Shown in pieces: positions 44,486 to 53,268 of a stretch of DNA of 64,000 bases. Source of the DNA: Marixanthomonas sp. SCSIO 43207. GTDB lineage: Bacteria > Bacteroidota > Bacteroidia > Flavobacteriales > Flavobacteriaceae. Location of the stretch: assembly GCF_019904255.1 (NCBI RefSeq), contig NZ_CP063203.1:1612001-1676000 (forward strand), written 5' to 3'. Each line of letters begins with the position of its first letter. Within the stretch, counting starts at the first letter, position 1. The notes under the pieces were generated by a model. It did not search any database. It saw only the letters and a list, made by a program, of their open reading frames with translations, and was not told where the DNA came from. The position numbers were made by a program, and so were the translations under genes.

Positions 44486-47400
44486 ATTTTTTGGATTGTT
44501 TCAGTTTATAAATCAAACGTATAATCAAATAGTTCGCCATCCATATGAGGTAAACAAAGACTATTTTGATAATCTAAAGACGCGTCATTTTACTAAAGAA
44601 TTTACTTCAAAATATAATGAAAACCTTTTTGTAGATCAAGATAAAAATTCAGGTCAAACACTTATTAATGAGATACTTTTAAACAAAGATCATTTTCCAT
44701 ATTTATTAAACGAATTAAGAATTTTATCGGATTGGTTAGAGGATTTTAGTGAACAATATCAAAATCTTAAAAGCCTTTTAGCTGTTGAAGAAATTGAAAT
44801 TAACAAGAATTCAAAACAATACAAACAGTTAGAGCTATTAGAGGTTAAAAGGCACGGTTATCTGGAGGCTATCAAAGAAAACCAGTCAATTATTAATGGT
44901 GGATTGGTCTTACCACTTGGGTTTAAAACATTAGATAAAACAAATCTCGAAATCCCGGAAGACTTTGTTTTTGAAAGGTTGCATGAATACAACCCTGAAA
45001 ATCGTTTTATTGAAGAAGAGCCATCTGAACTATTTGCATTAGTTGTTGTTTTTAGAAGGTTATCAGAAATAATTACACAGCTGAAGACTGTAAACAAGTT
45101 ATTAGAGAATCAAAAAAATGCTCAAATTAAATTTATTCATGGAAATGCAGGAATGGGTAAATCAAATTTTTCTGCATTTATATATACTGAATTACTAAAG
45201 CAAAATAAACCTGTAATAATTATTGGAGGAAAGTCATTTAATGGCGATCCAGATAGCTTTGCAACTATTTTCATGGATAATCTAATGGTTCCAAACAATT
45301 ATCAAATTGAAGAAGTTCTTGGAAGGCTTAATAAATATGGAGAAAAAAATAAATGTAGAGTAACATTAATTATTGATGGATTAAATGAAACCAGTTTTGC
45401 CCATAGCGGTTTTAGTAAGTTATGGGAAAATAGTCTGGATAATTTTATTGAAACTCTAAAAAACTATCCTTATATATATTTGATAGCTACTTTAAGAACC
45501 TCATACGTCTCAAGAATATGGAATAATAATAGTATTCCATATGCCCAAATACAACTTAATGGATTTAAAGGTCATAAGCTTGAAGAACTTGTAAAGAAAT
45601 ATTTTATTGAATATAAGATAAACATTGATCCTGTTACACCAACAGATATATACTATTTCAGTACACCACTATATCTTGATTTGTATTGTAAAATGCTTAA
45701 TGGAAATAAAATTAATCAAGTAGAACCTTTATTGGGATTAGATGGTTTTAAACAAGTTTTTGATACATACATAAGCAATCTTTCCGAAAAAGCACGACTT
45801 AAACTAGGCTTAATGACTAGAGACCAAGTTCTTGAAGGAATTGATAGAGTTTCTAAAGAAATGATTGATGAATTAGAGGCATTTGTCAATAAAGTAGACT
45901 ACTATGAAAAAATGGAAGGAAAAGTAGTAGATAGAATTGAAGGTACTATAGGTTTGGAAATCCTTGAAGAATATTTAATCTATTTAGATGAAAATCTTAA
46001 TGATAAAGATGTTATAGTCCATACGCAACAAGAAGTTGGTGGTTATTTACTGGCTAAAAAATTGATTTCTGATAATGGAAGTGTTGATAATGTAGTTACA
46101 TCTGACTTTTTTCAGGATTATATTTTAGGAAATAGTGGGAAACATCACCAGCTAAAGGACGACATTCTTAAGTTTTTAATTGTACAAAGTGATTCTAACT
46201 CTTTATTATTTGCTAATCACATTGAGGAAGGTGTTATCAAGAAATTTACCACTTTAAATTTATTGAGATCAGAATCATCTGATGATAATAAAAAGCTAGC
46301 TTCCTTATTATTAGAAACAGACTATTCATTGGAGGAGGTTAGAACATTGATTAGTGATGCGTCTTTGACATTTTATGATTCTAGATCAAATATAAATTTC
46401 TTATTCATTAAAGAAGTATTATTAAAGCTAGACAATTATACATTTGATTTTGCGTGGACTTACATGATATATTTAAATAGCGCTCAATTTAGAGAGTTTT
46501 TAGATTATCATGTTTTAAATCCAGGTCATTTGGAAGCAATTTATGAAGATAGATTAGAATTAGAAGTTGCTATTTGGTTAACAGAAACGACAATAAGAGA
46601 TTTAAGAGATAAAAGCACTCGCTTTTTAATAAGGTTTTTTGAAAGGTTTCCAAATCTTATTTTGGACAAAGTATTAGAGTATTCAAATTCACAGCGTACT
46701 TACATTCAAGAGAGACTAGCTCTGGTTTGTTATGGTGTTTGCTTGCGACTACAAAATGATAAGCATTTTATCGAAAATCATTTAGGCACGATAGCTGAAG
46801 CTCTTTACCAACTGCAATTTTCTAAAGAACCTAGTAATCCAACTTATAATTATATTGTAATTGATAGTTATAAGCATATCATTGATTTAGCAATTATTAA
46901 AGGAGTTTTCAACTTATCTGACGAAAATTTAAGTCGTCTTTCTAAGTACAGTTTTGTTAAAGATGACTGGTTTGAAATTACTCAAGCTGATATTGATAAC
47001 GTTCCAATAGCACATAATTGGAGTTTGGATGGTAATCCAGATCCTTTAAGAGGAGATTTTGTTCATTATACAATACCGCGTCTAGATAATAGAGACCACG
47101 AGAGTCGACCATCTCATACGGCTAATATTTTTAAAGAGTTAATTAGGCTCGGTTATATTTCTGATATGCAAAATTTATCAGAAAGAGAACAATCGTTTTA
47201 CTATGGAAATAGACTTTTAGGTAGTAAAATGAAAATAGATAGGTTGGGTAAAAAGTATTCTTGGATGGCTTATTTTAATTATGCTGGTTATTTACTTAGT
47301 ATGGACAAGCTAGGGGTTTGGATAGAGGAAGATAGTAGTTATACCAGATATTATAATAGGCTAAGTGATACGGAAATTGAACCAAGTTATGAAGAATATG

Positions 47401-48251
47401 AGCCAATTTCAGAGAAGTTAATTGATGTTGACTTCTTTAAAAATAGGTCATTAACTGATGGTAGTTGGGTAAATGAACCAAATTACGCTTCAATAGAAGC
47501 TCTTTATGAAAGGGATGATTACACCTTATTGTCAGCATTTATTGATCAAAAATTAGATGAAAAGTACAAAACAAGATCGTGGGTGGAAGCGAAATCGTTT
47601 TTCGTGGATAAAGATAAAGTTGTGCAATATATAGGACAATTAGAGAACAGAGAATATGATTGGAATTTTAACTTGCACGATGGTGGTATGCTTTCGAAGA
47701 CTTATTTTGGAGAGTTATATTGGGCAGATAATATTCCAAGTTTAAAAAGAGAGGGGCACAGTTTACCATTAGAATCAACTAAAGAAATTACGAGAACAAT
47801 TTCTCACTTTGAAGTTAGGGAATCTGGTGAATTTAATTTTGAGGATGTTGGAAAGGAAATAACAGAAACAGTGAATGAAACCTGCTATTTTGAATATGAA
47901 CCTGCACTGATGGATTTTTTATGGGAATCAGGTTCCGACAATGTGTCTTCATTGAGATGTGATGTTCCTTCACCAAATTTAGGTAAACATTTAGATTTAA
48001 CTGTTAATTCCAGAGATACTCAAATTCTAGATTCTAATCTAGAGGTTTGCTTTAAAGAGTATCATTATGAATATGGGTTTAACTCTGATAATTTTCATTA
48101 TATACGAACCGATTTATTGAAGAAATATTTAGAAGATACAAACCAGTTATTGATGTATCAATTAAAACAGCACACCTATGACCAAGCAACAGAGGCACAC
48201 CACGAACATTTTAGAGGTATGCAGTTTGTTTTTTCTAAGTTAAACAGATAA
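44466..48251 (+). CDS. STAND/NACHT-type NTPase with N-terminal amyloid-type motif
   Basis: I start at the ATG at 44466 (1261 residues); the open frame from 44403 lies mostly inside the previous gene. The first 20 residues hold RFFGLFQFINQTYN, matching the neighbour's C-terminus. A helical region follows, then a P-loop HGNAGMGKS at about 225-233, Walker B VTLIIDGLNE at about 299-308 and LIATLRTSY, all as in NACHT/AAA STAND ATPases. The C-terminal 750 residues are a long helical region, the usual sensor part. Such proteins (Avs and bacterial NLRs) detect phage products and activate an effector. It is AT-rich compared with hsdM and hsdR. Confidence 0.8.
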   Translation: MKMKKIRFFGLFQFINQTYNQIVRHPYEVNKDYFDNLKTRHFTKEFTSKYNENLFVDQDKNSGQTLINEILLNKDHFPYLLNELRILSDWLEDFSEQYQNLKSLLAVEEIEINKNSKQYKQLELLEVKRHGYLEAIKENQSIINGGLVLPLGFKTLDKTNLEIPEDFVFERLHEYNPENRFIEEEPSELFALVVVFRRLSEIITQLKTVNKLLENQKNAQIKFIHGNAGMGKSNFSAFIYTELLKQNKPVIIIGGKSFNGDPDSFATIFMDNLMVPNNYQIEEVLGRLNKYGEKNKCRVTLIIDGLNETSFAHSGFSKLWENSLDNFIETLKNYPYIYLIATLRTSYVSRIWNNNSIPYAQIQLNGFKGHKLEELVKKYFIEYKINIDPVTPTDIYYFSTPLYLDLYCKMLNGNKINQVEPLLGLDGFKQVFDTYISNLSEKARLKLGLMTRDQVLEGIDRVSKEMIDELEAFVNKVDYYEKMEGKVVDRIEGTIGLEILEEYLIYLDENLNDKDVIVHTQQEVGGYLLAKKLISDNGSVDNVVTSDFFQDYILGNSGKHHQLKDDILKFLIVQSDSNSLLFANHIEEGVIKKFTTLNLLRSESSDDNKKLASLLLETDYSLEEVRTLISDASLTFYDSRSNINFLFIKEVLLKLDNYTFDFAWTYMIYLNSAQFREFLDYHVLNPGHLEAIYEDRLELEVAIWLTETTIRDLRDKSTRFLIRFFERFPNLILDKVLEYSNSQRTYIQERLALVCYGVCLRLQNDKHFIENHLGTIAEALYQLQFSKEPSNPTYNYIVIDSYKHIIDLAIIKGVFNLSDENLSRLSKYSFVKDDWFEITQADIDNVPIAHNWSLDGNPDPLRGDFVHYTIPRLDNRDHESRPSHTANIFKELIRLGYISDMQNLSEREQSFYYGNRLLGSKMKIDRLGKKYSWMAYFNYAGYLLSMDKLGVWIEEDSSYTRYYNRLSDTEIEPSYEEYEPISEKLIDVDFFKNRSLTDGSWVNEPNYASIEALYERDDYTLLSAFIDQKLDEKYKTRSWVEAKSFFVDKDKVVQYIGQLENREYDWNFNLHDGGMLSKTYFGELYWADNIPSLKREGHSLPLESTKEITRTISHFEVRESGEFNFEDVGKEITETVNETCYFEYEPALMDFLWESGSDNVSSLRCDVPSPNLGKHLDLTVNSRDTQILDSNLEVCFKEYHYEYGFNSDNFHYIRTDLLKKYLEDTNQLLMYQLKQHTYDQATEAHHEHFRGMQFVFSKLNR

Positions 48252-48260
48252 AATATAGAA

Positions 48261-50123
48261 ATGCAAAATCATAAAAATAAAATAGAGGCTTCGGATAAAA
48301 GCATTAATGATTTATTAAAAGATCAAAAGTTTTTCATAGATTATTTTCAGAGAGAATATCGTTGGCAAGAAAAACATATGGAAGCATTGATTGAGGATTT
48401 ATCAAATGCATTCTTAAGGTCTTATAAACAGGGTGATAAAAGATCTGAGGTTGCTAATTATCAAAGTTATTATTTAGGGCCAGTAGTTTTTAGTGTTGCT
48501 GATGGGAAAAATTCTATTATTGATGGCCAGCAACGTATTACATCTATAACACTATTGTTAATATACTTAAACCATCTACAAAAAGGTAAAGGTAATCTAG
48601 TCAATATTGAAAGTTTAATATTTTCAGAAAAGTATGGTGAGAAATCTTTTAATATGACCGATGAAGATCGACAAGCAGTATTGAAAGGCTTGTTTGAAAA
48701 CCAAGAGTATAATATTAAAGAATCAGATGATGAAACTGTGTATAATATTGTTGATAGGTATAATGATATTCATAATTTTTTTCCTGAAGATTTAGTCACA
48801 GATGCGCTTCCATATTTTATAGATTGGTTTATAGGAAATGTTGTTTTAGTTAAAATTACAGCTTATTCTGATGAGAATGCATACACAATTTTTGAGACAA
48901 TGAATGATAGAGGTATGAACTTAACTGCCACAGAAATGTTAAAAGGTTTTGTGCTATCTCGAATAAATAATTCTACTGAGCGAAGTAAAATTAACGAATT
49001 ATGGAAAGATCATATCAAAGATTTACACGATTTAGATAGTAATGCTGATTTGGATTTTTTTAAGGCTTGGTTTAGAGCAAAATATGCCATAACTGTAAGA
49101 CCAAGAAAAGCTGATTCAGAAAATCAAGATTATGAGCAAATAGGAACACGCTTACACGACTGGTTTAAAAACAACTATATTGACAAATTTAACCTGTCAA
49201 CTTCAGCTCATTTTTATGATTTTTTTGAAAAGGAATTTGATTATTTCGTAAAGGCTTACAAGTTTATTTGGGATAAGACGACAAGTTATGATTTTCAATG
49301 TCCACATTTATTCTACATAAACCAATGGGGAATTGCAGCTTCATTGCAAGATGCATTACTTTTAGCACCATTAAAATCAACAGATTCTGATAAAACATTA
49401 ATAAAAAAAATGGATGCTGTTGCTCGTTTTATTGAAACATATACGGTTAGACGTTCAATCAATTTTATGAAATTTGGTTCCTCATCAATTCAATACACCT
49501 TTTTTAATATTATTAAAAGTATAAGAAATCTCGATTTGGATGATTTATATGCCGAGTTAGCCAACGAGTTACATCAATTAGACCAAGACTTTGATGCTAT
49601 TTCAAACTTTCGTTTGCATCAACAAAATAAAAAGTTTGTTAAGCATTTACTTTGTCGTATAACAGCTTTTGTAGATCAAAATGTTGGTCGTGATGTCACC
49701 TATGTAAATTATAAAGAACCTAAAGGAAAACGATTTGAAATAGAGCATTTATGGAGTAATCATTTTGAAGACCATAGAGATGAATTTGATCAAGAATGGG
49801 AGTTTTCTGAAGTAAGGAATTCAATAGGAGCTTTAATACTTTTGCCAAATGGAACAAATCAATCTTTTAGTAGTGATAAGTATGAAGATAAGCTACCTCA
49901 CTACCTTAAAGAAAACACCTATGCTCAAACGTTGCATCCTGATTTTTATTTGAAAAATCCAAATTATAAGAATAGTATTTTAAAGTCAATCCCATTTAAG
50001 TCACATTCACAGCTAAAATCAGATGATATTAGAGAGCGAATAGACGTTGTAAAGTCCCTTTGTGAAGAAATATGGTCAACTGATTATTATAATAATAAAA
50101 ATTATACTGATAATTATGCATAG
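48261..50123 (+). CDS. DUF262/DUF1524 protein (GmrSD-like type IV restriction enzyme)
   Basis: The 620-residue protein has a DUF262 N-terminal domain with the ParB-like motif IIDGQQRITS near 86-95 and YFQREYRW near 28-36, a helical middle, and a C-terminal DUF1524 HNH-like domain with FEIEHLWSNH near 493-502 and a NSIGALILLPNGTNQSF run near 520-536. These are the GmrS and GmrD parts on one chain; GmrSD enzymes cut phage DNA with glucosylated or otherwise modified bases using nucleotide hydrolysis. It is 9 bp after the NTPase gene and overlaps hsdR by 8 bases. Confidence 0.9.
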   Translation: MQNHKNKIEASDKSINDLLKDQKFFIDYFQREYRWQEKHMEALIEDLSNAFLRSYKQGDKRSEVANYQSYYLGPVVFSVADGKNSIIDGQQRITSITLLLIYLNHLQKGKGNLVNIESLIFSEKYGEKSFNMTDEDRQAVLKGLFENQEYNIKESDDETVYNIVDRYNDIHNFFPEDLVTDALPYFIDWFIGNVVLVKITAYSDENAYTIFETMNDRGMNLTATEMLKGFVLSRINNSTERSKINELWKDHIKDLHDLDSNADLDFFKAWFRAKYAITVRPRKADSENQDYEQIGTRLHDWFKNNYIDKFNLSTSAHFYDFFEKEFDYFVKAYKFIWDKTTSYDFQCPHLFYINQWGIAASLQDALLLAPLKSTDSDKTLIKKMDAVARFIETYTVRRSINFMKFGSSSIQYTFFNIIKSIRNLDLDDLYAELANELHQLDQDFDAISNFRLHQQNKKFVKHLLCRITAFVDQNVGRDVTYVNYKEPKGKRFEIEHLWSNHFEDHRDEFDQEWEFSEVRNSIGALILLPNGTNQSFSSDKYEDKLPHYLKENTYAQTLHPDFYLKNPNYKNSILKSIPFKSHSQLKSDDIRERIDVVKSLCEEIWSTDYYNNKNYTDNYA

Positions 50124-53100
50124 CCAAACCAACGAACAAGCATTAGAAGCAGCCATAGAAAAACACCTTACAGGAACGTGTTTAGAAGACCTAAAACAAC
50201 AAGGTCTTGCTATAGACGCTGTAAACGAAGATGCAGCAATATACCAAACAGGTAAAGGCTATTATATTGGACAACCCAGTAATTTTAATGCGCAGTTTGC
50301 TATAGACGAACAATTCTTTTGGGACTTTTTACAAAGCACCCAAAAAGAGGAGTTAGAAAAATTACAAAAGCAAACCGATTGGAAACTTAAAATCTTCAAT
50401 CGTTTTGACCGTATGATAAAAAAATACGGTGTGTTGCAATTGCTAAAAAAAGGTTTGGAAGTAGATGATGCGCATTTCACCTTGTTTTATGAGTCGCCAT
50501 TGGCAAGCAGTAGCCAACAAGTAAAAGACAATTTTGCAAGCAATAAATTTAGCGTAACCAGACAATTACGTTACAGTACAGACAATCCAAGAGAGGAAAT
50601 AGATCTGGTGTTGTTTGTAAATGGCTTACCATTAGTCACTATGGAGCTTAAAAACGCGTGGACAGGGCAAAACGCACGTGTACACGGTCAGCATCAATAC
50701 AAAACCCAACGCGATAACAAACAGGCTTTATTACAGTTTGCACGCTGTATCGTTCATTTTGCAGTCGATACCGATGAAGCTTATATGACGACGAAGCTCA
50801 ACGGAAAGTCCACCTTCTTTTTACCCTTCAACAAAGGCAACAAAAACGGAAAAGGGAATCCAGAATTACCTGCAGGTACTACCGGTCACAGAACCCAATA
50901 TTTATGGGATGAGGTATTTACACGAGAAAGTTTAGCTAATATCATTCAGCATTTTGTGCGATTAAATGGTAAGAAAAAAGACCCATTAAACACCAAAACC
51001 TTGTTTTTTCCACGATATCACCAAATGGATGTGGTACGTAAAATTATTGCAGATGCTAGCGAAAAAGGTGTTGGGCAAACCTATTTAATTCAGCACTCTG
51101 CTGGTTCTGGTAAATCAAATTCTATTACTTGGGCAGCCTATCAACTCATTGAAACCTATCCTGTAAATGAAAATGTACCTGGAGCAAAAAGTGTAGAGCA
51201 ACCTTTGTTCGATTCGGTGATTGTTGTGACCGACCGTAGGTTATTAGACAAACAAATCCGTGATAATATTGCTAACTTTTCAGAAGTAAAAAATATAATT
51301 GCGCCAGCTTATTCCTCATCAGAATTGCGAAGTAGCTTAGAGCAAGGCAAGAAAATCATCATTACCACCATTCAAAAATTTCCTTTTATAATTGATGGTA
51401 TTGCTGATTTAAGCGAAAAACGTTTTGCTGTGGTGATAGATGAAGCACACTCAAGCCAAAGTGGTTCGGCGCACGATAATATGAATCGTGCAATGGGCAA
51501 ACAAATAGAAGAAAGTGAAGACGATGATGCACAAGACAAAATCATAAAAGCGATGCAATCGCGTAAAATGCGCGGCAACGCCAGCTATTTAGCCTTTACA
51601 GCCACACCCAAACCGATTACGTTAGAAAAGTTTGGAACGGTAAAAGAAGATGGTGTTGGTCGAAAACCGTTTCATTTGTATTCGATGAAACAAGCCATAG
51701 AAGAAGGCTTTATTTTAGATGTATTGGCGAATTATACCACCTTGAAGAGTTATTATGAAATTTCTAAATCTATAGAAGACAATCCCTTATTCGATTCCAC
51801 CAAAGCGCAGAAAAAATTACGTGCCTATGTAGAGCAAGACCAACAAACCATTAATACCAAAGCAGAAATAATCCTCGATCATTTTATTCCCAACATCGTG
51901 AACAAAAAACGATTAAAAGGGAAAGGCAAGGCAATGGTAGTAACACAAAGTATTGTTTCCGCTATTAAGTATTACAAAGCTTTACAAAGAATTTTAGCCG
52001 ATAAAGGCAATCCGTTTAAAATCGCAATTGCCTTTTCAGGTACCAAAAAAGTAAATGGTATAGAATACACCGAAGCTGAAATGAATGGCTTTGCAGAAAA
52101 AGATACCAGACATAAATTTGATGAAGACGACTATCGCATTTTAGTCGTAGCCAACAAATACTTAACCGGTTTTGATCAACCAAAGCTTTGTGCGATGTAT
52201 GTGGATAAAAAACTACAAGGCGTATTAGCGGTACAAGCGCTTTCACGATTAAACCGTGCCGCACCTAAGTATAACAAGCGAACGGAGGATGTTTTTGTAT
52301 TGGATTTTTTCAACTCTACAGAAGATATAAAAAATGCTTTTGACCCATTTTATACTGCTACTTCTTTGACCGATACCACAGACGTAAATGTATTACACGA
52401 GTTAAAAGATGTCTTAGATGATGTGGGTGTGTATGAATGGAGTGAAGTAGAAGACTTTAATGAGAAGTTTTTTAATAAAGAAGATGCTCAAGTATTAAGT
52501 CCAATTATTGAAAAAGCATCCGAACGGTTTATTCACGAGTTGGAATTAGAAGACGATGAAAAAGCCGATTTTAAAATAAAAGCCAAACAATTCGTCAAGA
52601 TTTACGGACAAATGGCATCTATTCTTCCATTCGAAATTTTAAATTGGGAAAAGCTATTTTGGTTCTTAAAGTTCCTAATCCCAAAGCTACCAGTGAAGAA
52701 TAAAGACATTGAAGGCTTAGATGAATTATTAGAATCGATAGACTTATCCACCTATGGTTTAGAGCGTGTAAAACTAAACACCAGTATAGAATTAGATGCT
52801 TCAGAAACCGAAGTTGACCCACAAAACCCAAATCCAAGAGGTGCACACGGCACTGATGAGGAAAAAGACCCCTTAGATTTGATTATTCAATCCTTTAATG
52901 AACGCTGGTTTCAAGGTTGGGAAGCAACACCTGACGACCAACGTGTTAAATTCATCAGTTTAACCAAATCCGTACAAGCACACCCTGATTTTGAAGAAAA
53001 AGTGGTGAACAATTCCGACCAACAAAACAGTGATTTAGCCTTTAGAAAAATTCTAGATGAGGTAATGCGTAAACAACGAAAACAAGAGTTAGAACTTTAT

Positions 53101-53178
53101 AAATTGTATGCTAAAGACGAAAGCTTTTACAGAGCGTTTTTTGATACCATGAAACGAATGTCGTCGGTTAATAGATGA
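50116..53178 (+). CDS. hsdR: Type I restriction endonuclease/translocase subunit (HsdR)
   Basis: I use the ATG at 50116 (1020 residues); the upstream frame adds a spurious run of Ile codons. The N-terminal nuclease domain shows EEIDLVLF at about 161 and MELKN at about 176 (PD-(D/E)xK). The helicase core has Walker A SAGSGKS near 328-334, VVIDEAHSSQ near 440, SYLAFTATPK near 493 and QALSRLNRAAP near 705. It translocates DNA and cuts unmodified targets with HsdM and HsdS. The gene lies 3' of three unrelated defence genes, yet overlaps the last one and belongs to the same operon. Confidence 0.95.
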   Translation: MHSQTNEQALEAAIEKHLTGTCLEDLKQQGLAIDAVNEDAAIYQTGKGYYIGQPSNFNAQFAIDEQFFWDFLQSTQKEELEKLQKQTDWKLKIFNRFDRMIKKYGVLQLLKKGLEVDDAHFTLFYESPLASSSQQVKDNFASNKFSVTRQLRYSTDNPREEIDLVLFVNGLPLVTMELKNAWTGQNARVHGQHQYKTQRDNKQALLQFARCIVHFAVDTDEAYMTTKLNGKSTFFLPFNKGNKNGKGNPELPAGTTGHRTQYLWDEVFTRESLANIIQHFVRLNGKKKDPLNTKTLFFPRYHQMDVVRKIIADASEKGVGQTYLIQHSAGSGKSNSITWAAYQLIETYPVNENVPGAKSVEQPLFDSVIVVTDRRLLDKQIRDNIANFSEVKNIIAPAYSSSELRSSLEQGKKIIITTIQKFPFIIDGIADLSEKRFAVVIDEAHSSQSGSAHDNMNRAMGKQIEESEDDDAQDKIIKAMQSRKMRGNASYLAFTATPKPITLEKFGTVKEDGVGRKPFHLYSMKQAIEEGFILDVLANYTTLKSYYEISKSIEDNPLFDSTKAQKKLRAYVEQDQQTINTKAEIILDHFIPNIVNKKRLKGKGKAMVVTQSIVSAIKYYKALQRILADKGNPFKIAIAFSGTKKVNGIEYTEAEMNGFAEKDTRHKFDEDDYRILVVANKYLTGFDQPKLCAMYVDKKLQGVLAVQALSRLNRAAPKYNKRTEDVFVLDFFNSTEDIKNAFDPFYTATSLTDTTDVNVLHELKDVLDDVGVYEWSEVEDFNEKFFNKEDAQVLSPIIEKASERFIHELELEDDEKADFKIKAKQFVKIYGQMASILPFEILNWEKLFWFLKFLIPKLPVKNKDIEGLDELLESIDLSTYGLERVKLNTSIELDASETEVDPQNPNPRGAHGTDEEKDPLDLIIQSFNERWFQGWEATPDDQRVKFISLTKSVQAHPDFEEKVVNNSDQQNSDLAFRKILDEVMRKQRKQELELYKLYAKDESFYRAFFDTMKRMSSVNR

Positions 53179-53206
53179 TTTTAGTGTTTAATTTAATGAA
53201 AAATTT

Positions 53207-53214
53207 TATATTTG
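53207..53214 (+). promoter_or_regulatory. -7 box of the 53268 gene (TATATTTG)
   Basis: An exact TAnnTTTG match 29 bp after the hsdR stop. Transcription would start about 7 bp later, right at the first base of the inverted repeat at 53221, so the leader would begin with the hairpin. Confidence 0.5.
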
Positions 53215-53220
53215 TAACAG

Positions 53221-53268
53221 TGATAAACAAGCACTATTACGTATAGTCAACTTTAAACTTGTTTATCA
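53221..53268 (+). promoter_or_regulatory. Structured leader overlapping the start codon (copy 1)
   Basis: TGATAAACAAG (53221-53231) and CTTGTTTATCA (53258-53268) are perfect 11-bp complements. The last A of the right arm is the A of the ATG. Inside is a smaller hairpin ACTAT-TACGT-ATAGT (53233-53247), then CAACTTTAAA. A related, covarying structure precedes the viperin gene. It may regulate translation or be an operator. Confidence 0.65.

Noticed and set aside
50062-50115. Upstream start for HsdR
   Set aside because: It would read an Ile-rich run out of the preceding gene's 3' end; HsdR homologues begin near the MHSQTNEQALE position.
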